A stretch of DNA of 64,000 bases from Crossiella sp. S99.2 (GCF_023094165.1 NZ_JALMDK010000001.1:868001-932000); one strand, 5' to 3'. Shown: positions 8,315 through 15,952, numbered from the stretch's first letter. The notes: generated by a model from the sequence alone, not told the origin. Numbers and translations are program-made.

Positions 8315-9274
8315 CTAGTTCACTCGAAGGCTGGTCAGCAGGGCCGCGTGGTCGGAGTAGAAGACGCCCGGCCCGTGCCGGGGCAGCCGGGTGTCCAGCA
8401 CCTGGCTGCCGGTGACCACCGCGCCCCTGGCGAAGGTCAGGTCGATGCGCTGCGGTGTGATCATCCGCTCGGTGGGCTGCGGGCTCCAGGTGCGGCCCTC
8501 GGCGGTGCACGGGCTGGGGTGCGCGGCGCGGAAGGTGTCGGTGAAGCCCGCTTCGACGAGCAGATCGGTGGTGCGCAGCGGGTAGGCCATGCCGAAGTGG
8601 TTCGGGCAGTCCTTCCACTTCTCGGTCCAGTCGCTGGCCGCCGGGGTGTTGAAGTCGCCGCCGAGCACGGCCGGGCCCGCAGGCAGGTGCCGGGCGATGA
8701 TCTCGGACAGGTAGCCGGTCTGCGCGGTTTCCGCCGCGGCCACCGCCGCCGGGGTGTGCCGGGGTGGCAGACCGGCGCGGATGGCGGCGGCGTTCTCGTC
8801 GATCAGGTAGCCGCTCCACGGGTCGGTGTAGGGCAGCCAGGTGTCGAACAGGTTCAGCGGTCGGCCGCCGGGCAGCCGGACCTGGACGCCGCCGAAGTTG
8901 AACGCGGTGACCTTGCCGCCGCTGGGCGCGGGGTAGGTCTTGGTCACCGGGTAGCGGGTGAAGATCCACAGGTTGTCGCCGCCGGTGGTGCTGGGCGTGA
9001 TCTGGGTGCCGGAGTAGGCGCCCTTGCCCGCTCGCCGGGTCAGCGCCTGGCGGATCTGCTCGCCCGCGCCGTAGGTCTCCACCGCGAGCAGCACGTCCGG
9101 GCGCACCGCCACGATCTGGTCCAGCAGCCGGGGCAGGTTGTCCGCGCCCGCGCCGAGCCCGCCGCGCCAGATGTTCCAGGTGAGCACCCGGACCTCGGCG
9201 GGAGCGGCCTCGGCCGGACCGGCCAGGCCGAGGGTGAGTGCCAATACCGACATGACCAGTCGTGACCACCGCAT
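8315..9274 (-). CDS. Secreted endonuclease/exonuclease/phosphatase (EEP) family protein
   Basis: This 319-residue protein begins with a Sec signal peptide (RWSRLVMSVLALTLGLAGPAEAAPA, cleavage expected near the AEA-AP site). The mature part has the EEP signatures in order: VRVLTWNIWRGG (metal/Asn), a Glu in LLAVETYG, WLPYTDPW, LGGDFNTPAAS and the C-terminal YSDHAALL, which supplies the catalytic Asp-His. It should hydrolyse phosphodiester or phosphomonoester bonds outside the cell; sphingomyelinase-like, DNase-like and sugar-phosphatase activities are all possible. It lies alone between the broken Fic gene and a divergent regulator. Confidence 0.87.
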   Translation of the reverse strand: MRWSRLVMSVLALTLGLAGPAEAAPAEVRVLTWNIWRGGLGAGADNLPRLLDQIVAVRPDVLLAVETYGAGEQIRQALTRRAGKGAYSGTQITPSTTGGDNLWIFTRYPVTKTYPAPSGGKVTAFNFGGVQVRLPGGRPLNLFDTWLPYTDPWSGYLIDENAAAIRAGLPPRHTPAAVAAAETAQTGYLSEIIARHLPAGPAVLGGDFNTPAASDWTEKWKDCPNHFGMAYPLRTTDLLVEAGFTDTFRAAHPSPCTAEGRTWSPQPTERMITPQRIDLTFARGAVVTGSQVLDTRLPRHGPGVFYSDHAALLTSLRVN

Positions 9275-9428
9275 GCGCGCAGGCTAACGGCGGCAGGTGA
9301 ACGGTGGGTGCGGGCGAGTGCGGTGGCCGGTGGATCGCTGCCCCCCAGAGCGGCAATCCACCGGCCACCGCAAGAAAACCGCGTTCCGGCAGCCAGGGGA
9401 ACTCATTCGAACCCGCTCGAATCCGCGC

Positions 9429-9434
9429 TATGTT
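9429..9434 (+). promoter_or_regulatory. -10 box (TATGTT) for leaderless transcription of the 9441 regulator
   Basis: TATGTT matches TANNNT and ends six bases before the GTG at 9441. No Shine-Dalgarno sequence is present, so a leaderless message is likely. Confidence 0.4.
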
Positions 9435-9440
9435 CGGCCG

Positions 9441-10412
9441 GTGATCCTGCTGCGATGCGACGCCACGACGGTGGCGAACATCCGGCTGTCGCACTCGCCG
9501 ATCATGGAGGCGGTCACCTGGCTCGGCCTGGCCGCCGGTGGTGGCAGGCATCCCGTCTTCGGCGATCCCGGCGCGCTGGCCAGGGACGCGCTCGGCGCGG
9601 CCGAGGTCGAGCTGGTCACCGATCTGCTGCCGCTGGACGGCAACCACTACACCCCGGACCTGCTCACCCCACAACCCCGGCCGGGCAGCTCCGGCGAGGC
9701 GCTGGAGGCACAGCTCACCGACCTGGCCGAGACCTCGGCGGAACTGGTGGCCCAGCAGCTGGGCTTCGCCGAGAAGCACTGGCGGCGACCGGTGTCGCCG
9801 CGGGTGCGGCGGCTGGCGGAGACCGGCAGGCTGGCCGGGCGGCTGGCGGCCGGGCTGGGCACCTTCTGGCGGCGGGCGCTGGCCGAGGGCTGGGGCGAGA
9901 TCGAGGCGCTGGCCGACGCCGACCTCGCCGACCGGGCCCGGCTGCTCGCCACCCGAGGGGTCGGCGAGCTGCTCGCCACCCTCGATCCGAGGTGCAGCTG
10001 GACCGGCGCGGCGGTGGCGATCGACAAGCCGTTCCAGGTGGAGGTCAACGTGTCCGGCCAGCCGATCGTGCTGGTGCCCTCGGTGCTCAGCTGGCCGAAG
10101 TTCATGATCCAGTGCGATGACCAGCAGCAGGTCGCGCTGTACTACCCGGCCGCCAGGGTCGGCGTGCGGGCCCGGCGGGATCCGGCCGAGCTGGCCAGGG
10201 TGGTCGGCGCGACCAGGGCCGCGCTGCTGGCCGACCTGGGCGCGCCGCGGTCCACCGCCGAGCTGGCGCTGCGGCACAAGCTGGCCGCGGGCACCGTGTC
10301 CTACCACCTGGGCGCGCTGCGCCGGGCCAACCTGGTCACCGCCAGCCGGGACGGCCGGTTCGTGCTCTACCAGCGCAGCGCGCAGGCCGAGGTCCTGCTG
10401 GCGGCCTCCTAA
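9441..10412 (+). CDS. ArsR-like winged-helix transcriptional regulator with N-terminal DUF5937-type domain
   Basis: The 323-residue protein has a long N-terminal domain beginning ILLRCDATTVANIRLSHSP, as in actinobacterial DUF5937 regulators. A C-terminal winged helix-turn-helix follows at about residues 245-310 (STAELALRHKLAAGTVSYHLGALRRANLV, then the wing DGRFVLYQRS). GTG at 9441 is chosen over earlier starts because the conserved N-terminus begins there and a TATGTT box sits six bases upstream. Its TAA overlaps the stop of convergent pqqB by two to three bases. A role in controlling the PQQ genes is possible from position but not shown. Confidence 0.75.
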   Translation: MILLRCDATTVANIRLSHSPIMEAVTWLGLAAGGGRHPVFGDPGALARDALGAAEVELVTDLLPLDGNHYTPDLLTPQPRPGSSGEALEAQLTDLAETSAELVAQQLGFAEKHWRRPVSPRVRRLAETGRLAGRLAAGLGTFWRRALAEGWGEIEALADADLADRARLLATRGVGELLATLDPRCSWTGAAVAIDKPFQVEVNVSGQPIVLVPSVLSWPKFMIQCDDQQQVALYYPAARVGVRARRDPAELARVVGATRAALLADLGAPRSTAELALRHKLAAGTVSYHLGALRRANLVTASRDGRFVLYQRSAQAEVLLAAS

Positions 10413-11305
10413 AGCTCGAACAGCGTCCCGTCCGGCGGTGCGGACACCCCGGCGGTCAGCACCTCGGCGTGTTCGGCCGAGGCCGGGTCCAGCACCGGGT
10501 TGGTGTTGTTGAGGTGGGTCAGGATCCGGTGCTTGCCGGGGAAACGGGACAGCACGTCCAGTCCGCCGCCCGGACCGGCGATCGGGATGTGCCCCATGGA
10601 CTTCTGGTCCGCGTCGGCCTTCTTGCCGGTGGCGCCGGACATCTCCGCGGCGGAGTGGAAGGTGCCGTCGATGATCACGCAGTCGGCGTCCGCGACGAAC
10701 TCGTCGAAGCCGGCAGGCCACTCGCGCAGGCAGGGCGCGTAGACCAGCGTGCCGCCGGTGGCCGGGTCGGTGATCCGGTAGGCCACCACCCACGGTCCGT
10801 CCATTGTGGACGCTGCCGCGTACCGGGGCCGCTTGCCGCTGACCGGGAACGCGGTCACCGTCAGCTCGCCTGCCGGGTGCACCGGCACGCCGGGGGAGAC
10901 GGTGTGCCAGTCCCAGCGCCGGTAGTGCTCGACGGTGCCGCGCAGGCCGAAGTCCTCGGTCAGCCCGTGCAGCACCGCTTCCGGCGCCCACACCTGGAGG
11001 TTGTCGCCCTCGCGTAGCAGCATCAGGCCGAGCGAGTGGTCCAGTTCGGCGTCGGTCAGCAGCACCCCCTTGACCGGGGTGTCCCGCGGCGGCTTCGGGC
11101 GGAACTCCTGGTGCGCCAGCAGTTGCGCCCGGATGTCCGGACTGGCGTTGACCAGGAACCAGCGTTCGCCGGTGGCGCTGACCGCGATGCCGTCCTGGGT
11201 GCGGTGGGTCAGCAGGCCGTCCCGGCCGGCCGAGCACATCCGGCAGGCGCAGTTCCACTGCGGGAAACCGCCGCCCGCCGCCGTGCCCAGCAGCAGAACC
11301 TTCAT
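10409..11305 (-). CDS. pqqB: PqqB, PQQ biosynthesis protein (metallo-beta-lactamase fold)
   Basis: The 298-residue protein starts MKVLLLGTAAGGGFPQWNCACRMC. This is the PqqB signature, with the Cys pair that binds a structural zinc. It retains the metallo-beta-lactamase-like scaffold (LTDAELDHSLGLMLLREG, IIDGTFH, GHIPI, HLNNTNPVL). PqqB is a hydroxylase acting on the Glu-Tyr intermediate before PqqC. The ATG overlaps the TGA of pqqE (ATGA). It is the last gene of the A-C-D-E-B operon, an order different from the common A-B-C-D-E. Its 3' end overlaps the convergent regulator gene. Confidence 0.95.
   Translation of the reverse strand: MKVLLLGTAAGGGFPQWNCACRMCSAGRDGLLTHRTQDGIAVSATGERWFLVNASPDIRAQLLAHQEFRPKPPRDTPVKGVLLTDAELDHSLGLMLLREGDNLQVWAPEAVLHGLTEDFGLRGTVEHYRRWDWHTVSPGVPVHPAGELTVTAFPVSGKRPRYAAASTMDGPWVVAYRITDPATGGTLVYAPCLREWPAGFDEFVADADCVIIDGTFHSAAEMSGATGKKADADQKSMGHIPIAGPGGGLDVLSRFPGKHRILTHLNNTNPVLDPASAEHAEVLTAGVSAPPDGTLFEL
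10799..10811. repeat. Palindrome GTCCANNNTGGAC, copy 1
   Basis: GTCCATTGTGGAC lies inside pqqB, where it encodes Ser-Thr-Met-Asp with the rare Thr codon ACA. It is one of six exact copies of GTCCANNNTGGAC in the window. Confidence 0.6.
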
Positions 11306-12426
11306 CGTGCTCCTCGTTCGGCGGCCGGCCAGCGCATCGCCAGCGGCGCGTCCAGCGGCTCGGGCGCCTGGTGGTGGCGGGCCAGGATGGTGTCGATGAG
11401 CGGCCGGTCCGGGGACTTCGAGCACACCGGGTCGGTGGCCGCCGCGTCGCCGGTGAGCAGGAACGCCTGGCAGCGGCAGCCGCCGAAGTCGGTCTCCTTG
11501 CGCGGGCAGACCTGGCAGGTCGGACTCATCCACTCGGTGCCGCGGTAGGCGTTGAAACTCTCGCCCTGGTACCAGATCTCGGCCAGCGGCCGGTCCTTGA
11601 CGTTGTCCAGTTTGAGCGTGCTGATCGCGGTGGCCGCCGGGCAGGGCAGCACATCCCCGTTGGGCGCTACGGTGAGCTGGCGCGCGCCCCAGCCGTGCAT
11701 GCAGGGCTTGGGGTAGTCCTCGTAGTAGTCGGCCACCACGTAGACCACCTGCATCCGCCCGGCCAGCCGCTTGCTCGCCGCGCGCACGATCGGCTCCGCG
11801 GTGGCCAGTTGTTCCCTGGTCGGCATCAGCTTGGCCCGGTTCTTCAGCGCCCAGCCGTAGTACTGGGTGTTGGCCAGTTCCAGCCGGTCCACGCCCATCG
11901 ACTCGGCCATGGTGATGATCTCGCCGATCCGGTCGTGGTTGAGCCGGGTGAGCACCACGTTCCCGGTCAGCGGCAGCCCGACCTTGTGCACCACCTGCGC
12001 CGCGGCCAGCTTGCGGTCGTGCGCGCGGGCGCCTGCCACCTGGTTGCCGCGCACCGGATCGGAGTCCTGAATGGACAGTTGCACGTGCGCCAGTCCGCGA
12101 TCGGCCAGGTCTTGCAGCACCGGCTCGGTCAGGCCGAGCCCGCTGGTCACCAGGTTCACGTAACAGCCGAGGTCGCTGGCGTGCTCGACCAGCTCGCGGA
12201 TGTCATGGCGGGCAAGGGGTTCGCCGCCGGACATGTGCACCTGCAGCACGCCAAGCTCACGCGCTTGGGTGAGCACCGAGCGCCACTGATCGGTGGTCAG
12301 CTCGTTGTTCTTGGCGATCAGTTCCAGCGGGTTGGAGCAGTACGGGCAGTGCAGCGGGCAGCGGTGGGTCAGCTCGGCGAGCATGCCCAGCGGGGCCTCG
12401 GCGGGGGACACCGGGATCTCAGACAT
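11302..12426 (-). CDS. pqqE: PqqE, radical SAM/SPASM PqqA Glu-Tyr crosslinking enzyme
   Basis: The 374-residue protein carries the radical SAM motif CPLHCPYC (Cys23, Cys27, Cys30) that holds the SAM-cleaving [4Fe-4S] cluster, and the GGEP motif in VHMSGGEPLARHD. A C-terminal SPASM domain with auxiliary-cluster cysteines ends the protein (PKPCMHGWGAR, VLPCPAA, CQVCPRKETDFGGCRCQAF). It joins the Glu gamma-carbon to the Tyr ring in PqqA, the first step of PQQ assembly, with PqqD presenting PqqA. The ATG lies inside the 3' end of pqqD (8-bp overlap), which ensures coupled synthesis. All catalytic cysteines appear present, so the pathway should be functional. Confidence 0.96.
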   Translation of the reverse strand: MSEIPVSPAEAPLGMLAELTHRCPLHCPYCSNPLELIAKNNELTTDQWRSVLTQARELGVLQVHMSGGEPLARHDIRELVEHASDLGCYVNLVTSGLGLTEPVLQDLADRGLAHVQLSIQDSDPVRGNQVAGARAHDRKLAAAQVVHKVGLPLTGNVVLTRLNHDRIGEIITMAESMGVDRLELANTQYYGWALKNRAKLMPTREQLATAEPIVRAASKRLAGRMQVVYVVADYYEDYPKPCMHGWGARQLTVAPNGDVLPCPAATAISTLKLDNVKDRPLAEIWYQGESFNAYRGTEWMSPTCQVCPRKETDFGGCRCQAFLLTGDAAATDPVCSKSPDRPLIDTILARHHQAPEPLDAPLAMRWPAAERGAR

Positions 12427-12703
12427 CGGCCACCGCCAGCTCCACGATCCGCCGCTCGATCAGCGCGGCCAGCAACCCGGCCACATCGGCCACCGAAACC
12501 CCTTGGTAGCGCTCGGAAAGCAGCTTCACCACCGCGTCGACGTCGTTGACCCCGTCGCAGTGCTCAAGCACCGCGGCCGCGGTCGGGTTGGGCACCAGCA
12601 CGCCCTCGGGGAAGAGCAGCACGTGCGTCTCGCGCACCTTGTCATAGCTGAGCCGCACACCGCGGCGCAGCCTCGGCCGGGAGGTCCCGGTGATCTCGCT
12701 CAT
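12419..12703 (-). CDS. pqqD: PqqD, PqqA-binding chaperone
   Basis: The 94-residue protein has the PqqD/RRE fold pattern: PRLRRGVRLSYDKVRETHVLLFPEGVLVPNPTAAAVLEHCDG (in part: LRRGVRLSYDKVRETHVLLF) and a C-terminal helical region VSVADVAGLLAALIERRIVE. PqqD is a RiPP recognition element that binds the PqqA peptide tightly and hands it to PqqE. It starts five bases after the pqqC stop and overlaps pqqE by eight bases. Confidence 0.94.
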   Translation of the reverse strand: MSEITGTSRPRLRRGVRLSYDKVRETHVLLFPEGVLVPNPTAAAVLEHCDGVNDVDAVVKLLSERYQGVSVADVAGLLAALIERRIVELAVADV

Positions 12704-12708
12704 CGGGG

Positions 12709-13410
12709 TCAGCCCTTCGTCGCGGCGCGCTCGATCGAATCCAGCAGGCTCCACAACACATCGCACTTGAAGCTCAGCGCGGCCACCGCCGCGTCCTGGA
12801 GTTCCCTGCTGTCGCAGTGCTCCAGCACCAGGTCCACGGTTTCCTTGCCCTCGCCGGAGACCTTGTCGATCCGGGTGGTGAAGTAGGCCAGGTCCTCCCG
12901 CCGGATCCAGCTGTACCCGGCCAGCACATCGGAAACCCGTTGGCGCATCAGGTGACCGGAGAACATCTCGGTCAGCCCGGAGGCCACGCCGATGATCCAC
13001 GGCTGCTGCCGGGCGAAGTTGACGTAGGCGTCCACCGCGAACCGGGTGCCGGGCGCGATGTGCCGCTGGTCCAGCACTTCCTCGCGACTGAGACCGACGG
13101 CCTGGCAGAGTCGCAGCCAGCTCTCCGCGCCGCCCTCGCCCTCGGCCTTGCCGTCGTGGTAGACGATCCGGTCCAGCCACAGCCTGCGCACCTCGGGCAG
13201 CGGGCAGTTGCTGATGATCGCCGCGTCCTTCTGCGGCAGCATGCACTGGTAGTACCAGCGGTTGGCCGCCCAGGTCCGCAGCTCGTGTTCGGTCAGCTCA
13301 CCGGCGTGCATCCGCTGGTGGAAGGGGTGCGTTCCCCAGTAGCGATGGGACAGAGCCTGCAACGCGGCGAGGAAGTCCTCACGCGACAACACATCCTGGC
13401 TGGTGGCCAT
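12709..13410 (-). CDS. pqqC: PqqC, pyrroloquinoline-quinone synthase
   Basis: The 233-residue cofactorless oxidase catalyses the final ring closure and eight-electron oxidation that yields PQQ. Family signatures are clear: FHQRMHAGELTEHELRTWAANRWYYQ near the N-terminus, IISNCPLPEVRRLWLDRI, ILDQRHIAPG-like VLDQRHIAPGTRFAVDAYV (in part) and SGLTEMFSGHLM. The His/Arg/Tyr/Lys residues that line the active site in known PqqC appear kept. The start ATG is preceded by AGAGGTAG. It follows pqqA after a 97-bp spacer that holds a strong hairpin. Confidence 0.95.
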   Translation of the reverse strand: MATSQDVLSREDFLAALQALSHRYWGTHPFHQRMHAGELTEHELRTWAANRWYYQCMLPQKDAAIISNCPLPEVRRLWLDRIVYHDGKAEGEGGAESWLRLCQAVGLSREEVLDQRHIAPGTRFAVDAYVNFARQQPWIIGVASGLTEMFSGHLMRQRVSDVLAGYSWIRREDLAYFTTRIDKVSGEGKETVDLVLEHCDSRELQDAAVAALSFKCDVLWSLLDSIERAATKG

Positions 13411-13463
13411 CTCCGCACTACCTCTCGAGAACGACTGGCGACAGTGCTGGCGGCGGCGGAGGC

Positions 13464-13497
13464 GGGCAGGGAGCCACAGGGCCGTGGCTCCCTGCCC
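13464..13497 (-). terminator. Strong intra-operon hairpin between pqqA and pqqC
   Basis: A perfect 14-bp stem (13464-13477 with 13484-13497) closes a six-base loop; the arms read GGGCAGGGAGCCAC and its complement. It follows the pqqA stop by about ten bases and is not followed by a T run. It is therefore more likely a partial terminator or an RNA-stabilising or processing element than a full terminator. Such an element would let the substrate peptide PqqA be made in excess over the enzymes. Confidence 0.7.
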
Positions 13498-13507
13498 TGG
13501 ATGAGCA

Positions 13508-13597
13508 TCAGTCCATGCGGGCCGCGTACGCGGTGACCTCCATGGGCGTGTCGTACTCGGTGAATTCCGGACGGGTCCACACTTCACGAGTTTCCAT
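13508..13597 (-). CDS. pqqA: PqqA, PQQ precursor peptide (29 residues)
   Basis: A short frame on the minus strand encodes METREVWTRPEFTEYDTPME followed by VTAYAARMD. The MEVTAY segment contains the conserved Glu-x-x-x-Tyr pair (E20, Y24) that PqqE crosslinks and that becomes the carbon skeleton of PQQ. The WTRPEFTEYDT leader resembles the PqqD-binding part of other PqqA peptides. GAGGAGT lies seven bases upstream of the ATG. It is the first gene of the operon A-C-D-E-B. No pqqF-type protease is visible in the window, so peptide cleavage must rely on a protease encoded elsewhere. Confidence 0.93.
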   Translation of the reverse strand: METREVWTRPEFTEYDTPMEVTAYAARMD

Positions 13598-13738
13598 AAC
13601 GCTCACTCCTCGGATCACGGGCGGTCCGCCGCCGAACCGCCCTCTCCTGTGCTCATGGCGAGCGACACCACGCTAGACACGTTTTTCTTGATCCCGCTAT
13701 GGGCCGATCGTATTTTTCAGGGAACTTTCCAGACGGCA

Positions 13739-13801
13739 TTGACAGCCCTAGCGGTAAGCGCTTGCCTTGGGTTAGGGTCGGACCCACTGCAAGCGTTTAC
13801 A
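13739..13801 (+). promoter_or_regulatory. TTGACA element with two LacI/cre-like operators upstream of the sugar dehydrogenase
   Basis: TTGACA (13739-13744) is a good -35 element. Two sites follow that fit the LacI-family/cre consensus TGNAANCGNTTNCA. GGTAAGCGCTTGCC at 13753-13766 keeps all the core bases and differs only at the two ends. TGCAAGCGTTTACA at 13788-13801 matches all fixed positions. Their centres are 35 bp apart. A LacI-family sugar-responsive repressor binding here would control the dehydrogenase at 13871 and perhaps the divergent pqqA gene. No LacI gene is present in the window. Confidence 0.6.
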
Positions 13802-13870
13802 TCCGACGCTGTGCCGCCACCCTTGCCGCCGCCGTTTCCGCACTCCACAGGCATGATCAGGAGGGGCACG

Positions 13871-14863
13871 ATGCACGCTCGACGCAGGACAGTCATCGGA
13901 GCATTGGTCGCGACCGCCACCGCCGCGGCCGCGTTCACCGCACCGGTCGCCACAGCGTCCGAGGTCTCCCCGATGGCGATCAAACAGATCGCCTCCGGAC
14001 TCAATCAGGCGTGGGCGGTGGACTGGCTGCCCGATGGCACCGCGCTGTTCACCGAGAAGGACAGCAAGAAGATCCGCAAGATTGACAAGGCGGGCAAGGT
14101 TTCCGACGTTCAGACCATCCCCGGGGTGAGCGTCACCAAGGAAGCCGGCCTGCTCGGCATCGCGGTCTCGCCCACCTACGCGGCCGACCAGCTGGTCTTC
14201 ATCTACTACACCACCGGCAGCGACAACCGGATCGCCAAGCTCAAGCTGGGCCAGGCCCCGCAGCCGATCGTGACCGGCATCCCGCGTGGTTCCCAGTTCC
14301 ATCACGGCGGCCGGATCGCCTTCGGGCCGGACGGTTTCCTCTACGCGGGCACCGGTGACGGCCAGAACGGGGCCAACGCGCAGAACAAGAACTCGCTGGG
14401 CGGCAAGATCCTCCGGATCACCAAGGACGGCGCGGCCGCGCCCGGCAACCCGTTCAACAGCCGGGTCTACAGCTTCGGGCACCGCAACGTGCAGGGCCTG
14501 ACCTGGGTCGGCGGCCAGCTCTACGCCTCGGAGATCGGCGCCAGCAAGGTCGACGAGCTGAACAAGATCGACTCCGGCAAGAACTACGGCTGGCCGAACT
14601 GCGAGGGCTCCTGCGGCACCGGCGGCATGACCAACCCGGTCAAGACCTGGCCGACCTCGCAGGCGACCCCGAGTGGGCTGGCCCACTACAAGGGCAGCCT
14701 GTACATCGCCTCACTCAAGGGTGGGACATACAAGACAAATACCAGTGGCTCCGGTGGCAAGATCTACACCAACCTGGGCCGCACGCGCGCCGCGAACGCC
14801 GCGCCGGACGGTTCGCTGTGGATCATCACCCCTGGTGGGATCTACACCTCTGACGGCAACTGA
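13871..14863 (+). CDS. Secreted PQQ-dependent sugar dehydrogenase-like beta-propeller protein (sGDH/sorbosone type)
   Basis: The 330-residue protein starts at an ATG with CAGGAGGGG nearby, and has a signal peptide (HARRRTVIGALVATATAAAA, ending PVATASEV). The mature part is a six-bladed propeller of the soluble glucose/sorbosone dehydrogenase family: AGLLGIAVSPTY, HHGGRIAFGPDGFLYAGTGD (His in the position of the catalytic base), YSFGHRNVQGLTW (Arg-Asn expected to touch PQQ) and KNYGWPNCEG. It would oxidise sugars outside the membrane with PQQ. The divergent pqq operon less than 300 bp away strongly supports PQQ use. Substrate unknown. Confidence 0.85.
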   Translation: MHARRRTVIGALVATATAAAAFTAPVATASEVSPMAIKQIASGLNQAWAVDWLPDGTALFTEKDSKKIRKIDKAGKVSDVQTIPGVSVTKEAGLLGIAVSPTYAADQLVFIYYTTGSDNRIAKLKLGQAPQPIVTGIPRGSQFHHGGRIAFGPDGFLYAGTGDGQNGANAQNKNSLGGKILRITKDGAAAPGNPFNSRVYSFGHRNVQGLTWVGGQLYASEIGASKVDELNKIDSGKNYGWPNCEGSCGTGGMTNPVKTWPTSQATPSGLAHYKGSLYIASLKGGTYKTNTSGSGGKIYTNLGRTRAANAAPDGSLWIITPGGIYTSDGN

Positions 14864-14882
14864 CCAAGCCGTCACTCGAACA

Positions 14883-14917
14883 GGGGGCCCGTGACCTGGG
14901 ACCGGACACGGGCCCCC
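14883..14917 (+). terminator. Hairpin between the two dehydrogenase genes
   Basis: GGGGGCCCGTG (14883-14893) pairs perfectly with CACGGGCCCCC (14907-14917) across a 13-base loop. It begins about 20 bases after the first dehydrogenase stop and lacks a T tract. It may end transcription or reduce expression of the second gene. Confidence 0.5.
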
Positions 14918-14950
14918 GCCCACATCCGCAGCACGTGCCAGGAGTTCGCC

Positions 14951-15952
14951 ATGCCCGTTGCCCGGCTCGCCGCGCTCGCCGCCGCGGTCACCCTCGGCCT
15001 GCTGGCCGCGACCCCGGCCCAGGCCGCCACCCGGCCACCCACCGAGGTCACCGGCGGGCTGGCGGTGCCCTGGGGCGTCGGCTTCCTGCCCGACGGCAGC
15101 GCGCTGGTCACCGAACGGGACACCGCCCGCATCCTCACCATCCGCGGCGGCAAGGCCACCGAGGTGCAGAAGATCGCCGACGCGCAGCCCACCGGCGGCC
15201 ACGGCGGCCTGCTCGGCCTGGCGATCTCGCCGCACTACCAGCGCGATCGCACGGTGTTCGTCTACTACTCCACCAAGACCGACAACCGGATCGCCAAGCT
15301 CCGCCTCGGCCAGCCGCCGGCGCCGCTGGTCACCGGCATCCCGCTGGGCGTCAAGCGCAACGGCGGCAGGCTCGCCTTCGGCCCGGACGGCCACCTGTAC
15401 GCCACCACCGGCGACACCGCCCGCCCGGAACTCGCCCAGGACCCGAAGTCCCTGGCAGGCAAGGTCCTGCGACTGACCACGACCGGCAAACCCGTACTCG
15501 GCAACCCCTTCGGCACCCTGGTCTACTCCTACGGCCACCGCGACCCGCAGGGCCTCACCTGGGACCGCGACGGCAGGCTGTTCCTGGCCGAGGCTGGCGA
15601 CACCCAGTGGGACGAGCTGAACCGGGTGCTGCCCGGCCGCAACTACGGCTGGCCGCTCTGCGAGGGCAAGTGCGGCGACCCGCGTTTCATCGATCCACTC
15701 GTGGTCTGGCGCACCGAGGAAGCCACCCCCAGCGATCTCGCCTACTACAAGGGCAGCCTGTACGTGGCCGGCCTGGTGGGCCAGCGACTCTGGCAGGTGC
15801 CGCTGCGCGACGGCCGTACTGGCACGCCGAAAGCCTTGTACCACAAGGAGTTCGGTCGCCTGCGCACGGTGGAGCCCGCGCCGGACGGGTCACTGTGGAT
15901 CACCACCTCCAACGCGCCCGCGCCGGACCGCATCCTGCGCAGCGAGGGCTAG
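14951..15952 (+). CDS. Second secreted sGDH-like beta-propeller, with altered active-site positions
   Basis: This 333-residue paralogue of the previous gene starts at an ATG after CAGGAG. The signal peptide (PVARLAALAAAVTLGLLAAT, PAQAAT) is followed by the same propeller motifs (GGLLGLAISPHY, FGPDGHLYATTGD, KNYGWP-like RNYGWPLCEG). Two catalytic-site positions differ: the HHGGR of the first copy is RNGGR here, so the expected catalytic His is missing, and GHRNVQGL is GHRDPQGL, so the PQQ-side Asn is Asp. It may bind PQQ differently, use another cofactor, or act as a non-catalytic binding protein. Tandem duplication followed by divergence explains the arrangement. Confidence 0.78.
   Translation: MPVARLAALAAAVTLGLLAATPAQAATRPPTEVTGGLAVPWGVGFLPDGSALVTERDTARILTIRGGKATEVQKIADAQPTGGHGGLLGLAISPHYQRDRTVFVYYSTKTDNRIAKLRLGQPPAPLVTGIPLGVKRNGGRLAFGPDGHLYATTGDTARPELAQDPKSLAGKVLRLTTTGKPVLGNPFGTLVYSYGHRDPQGLTWDRDGRLFLAEAGDTQWDELNRVLPGRNYGWPLCEGKCGDPRFIDPLVVWRTEEATPSDLAYYKGSLYVAGLVGQRLWQVPLRDGRTGTPKALYHKEFGRLRTVEPAPDGSLWITTSNAPAPDRILRSEG

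Noticed and set aside
8307-11258. Nearly 1000-codon minus-strand frame across the EEP, regulator and pqqB genes
   Set aside because: It runs through three recognised genes in other frames and reads as low-complexity Arg/Pro/Gly.
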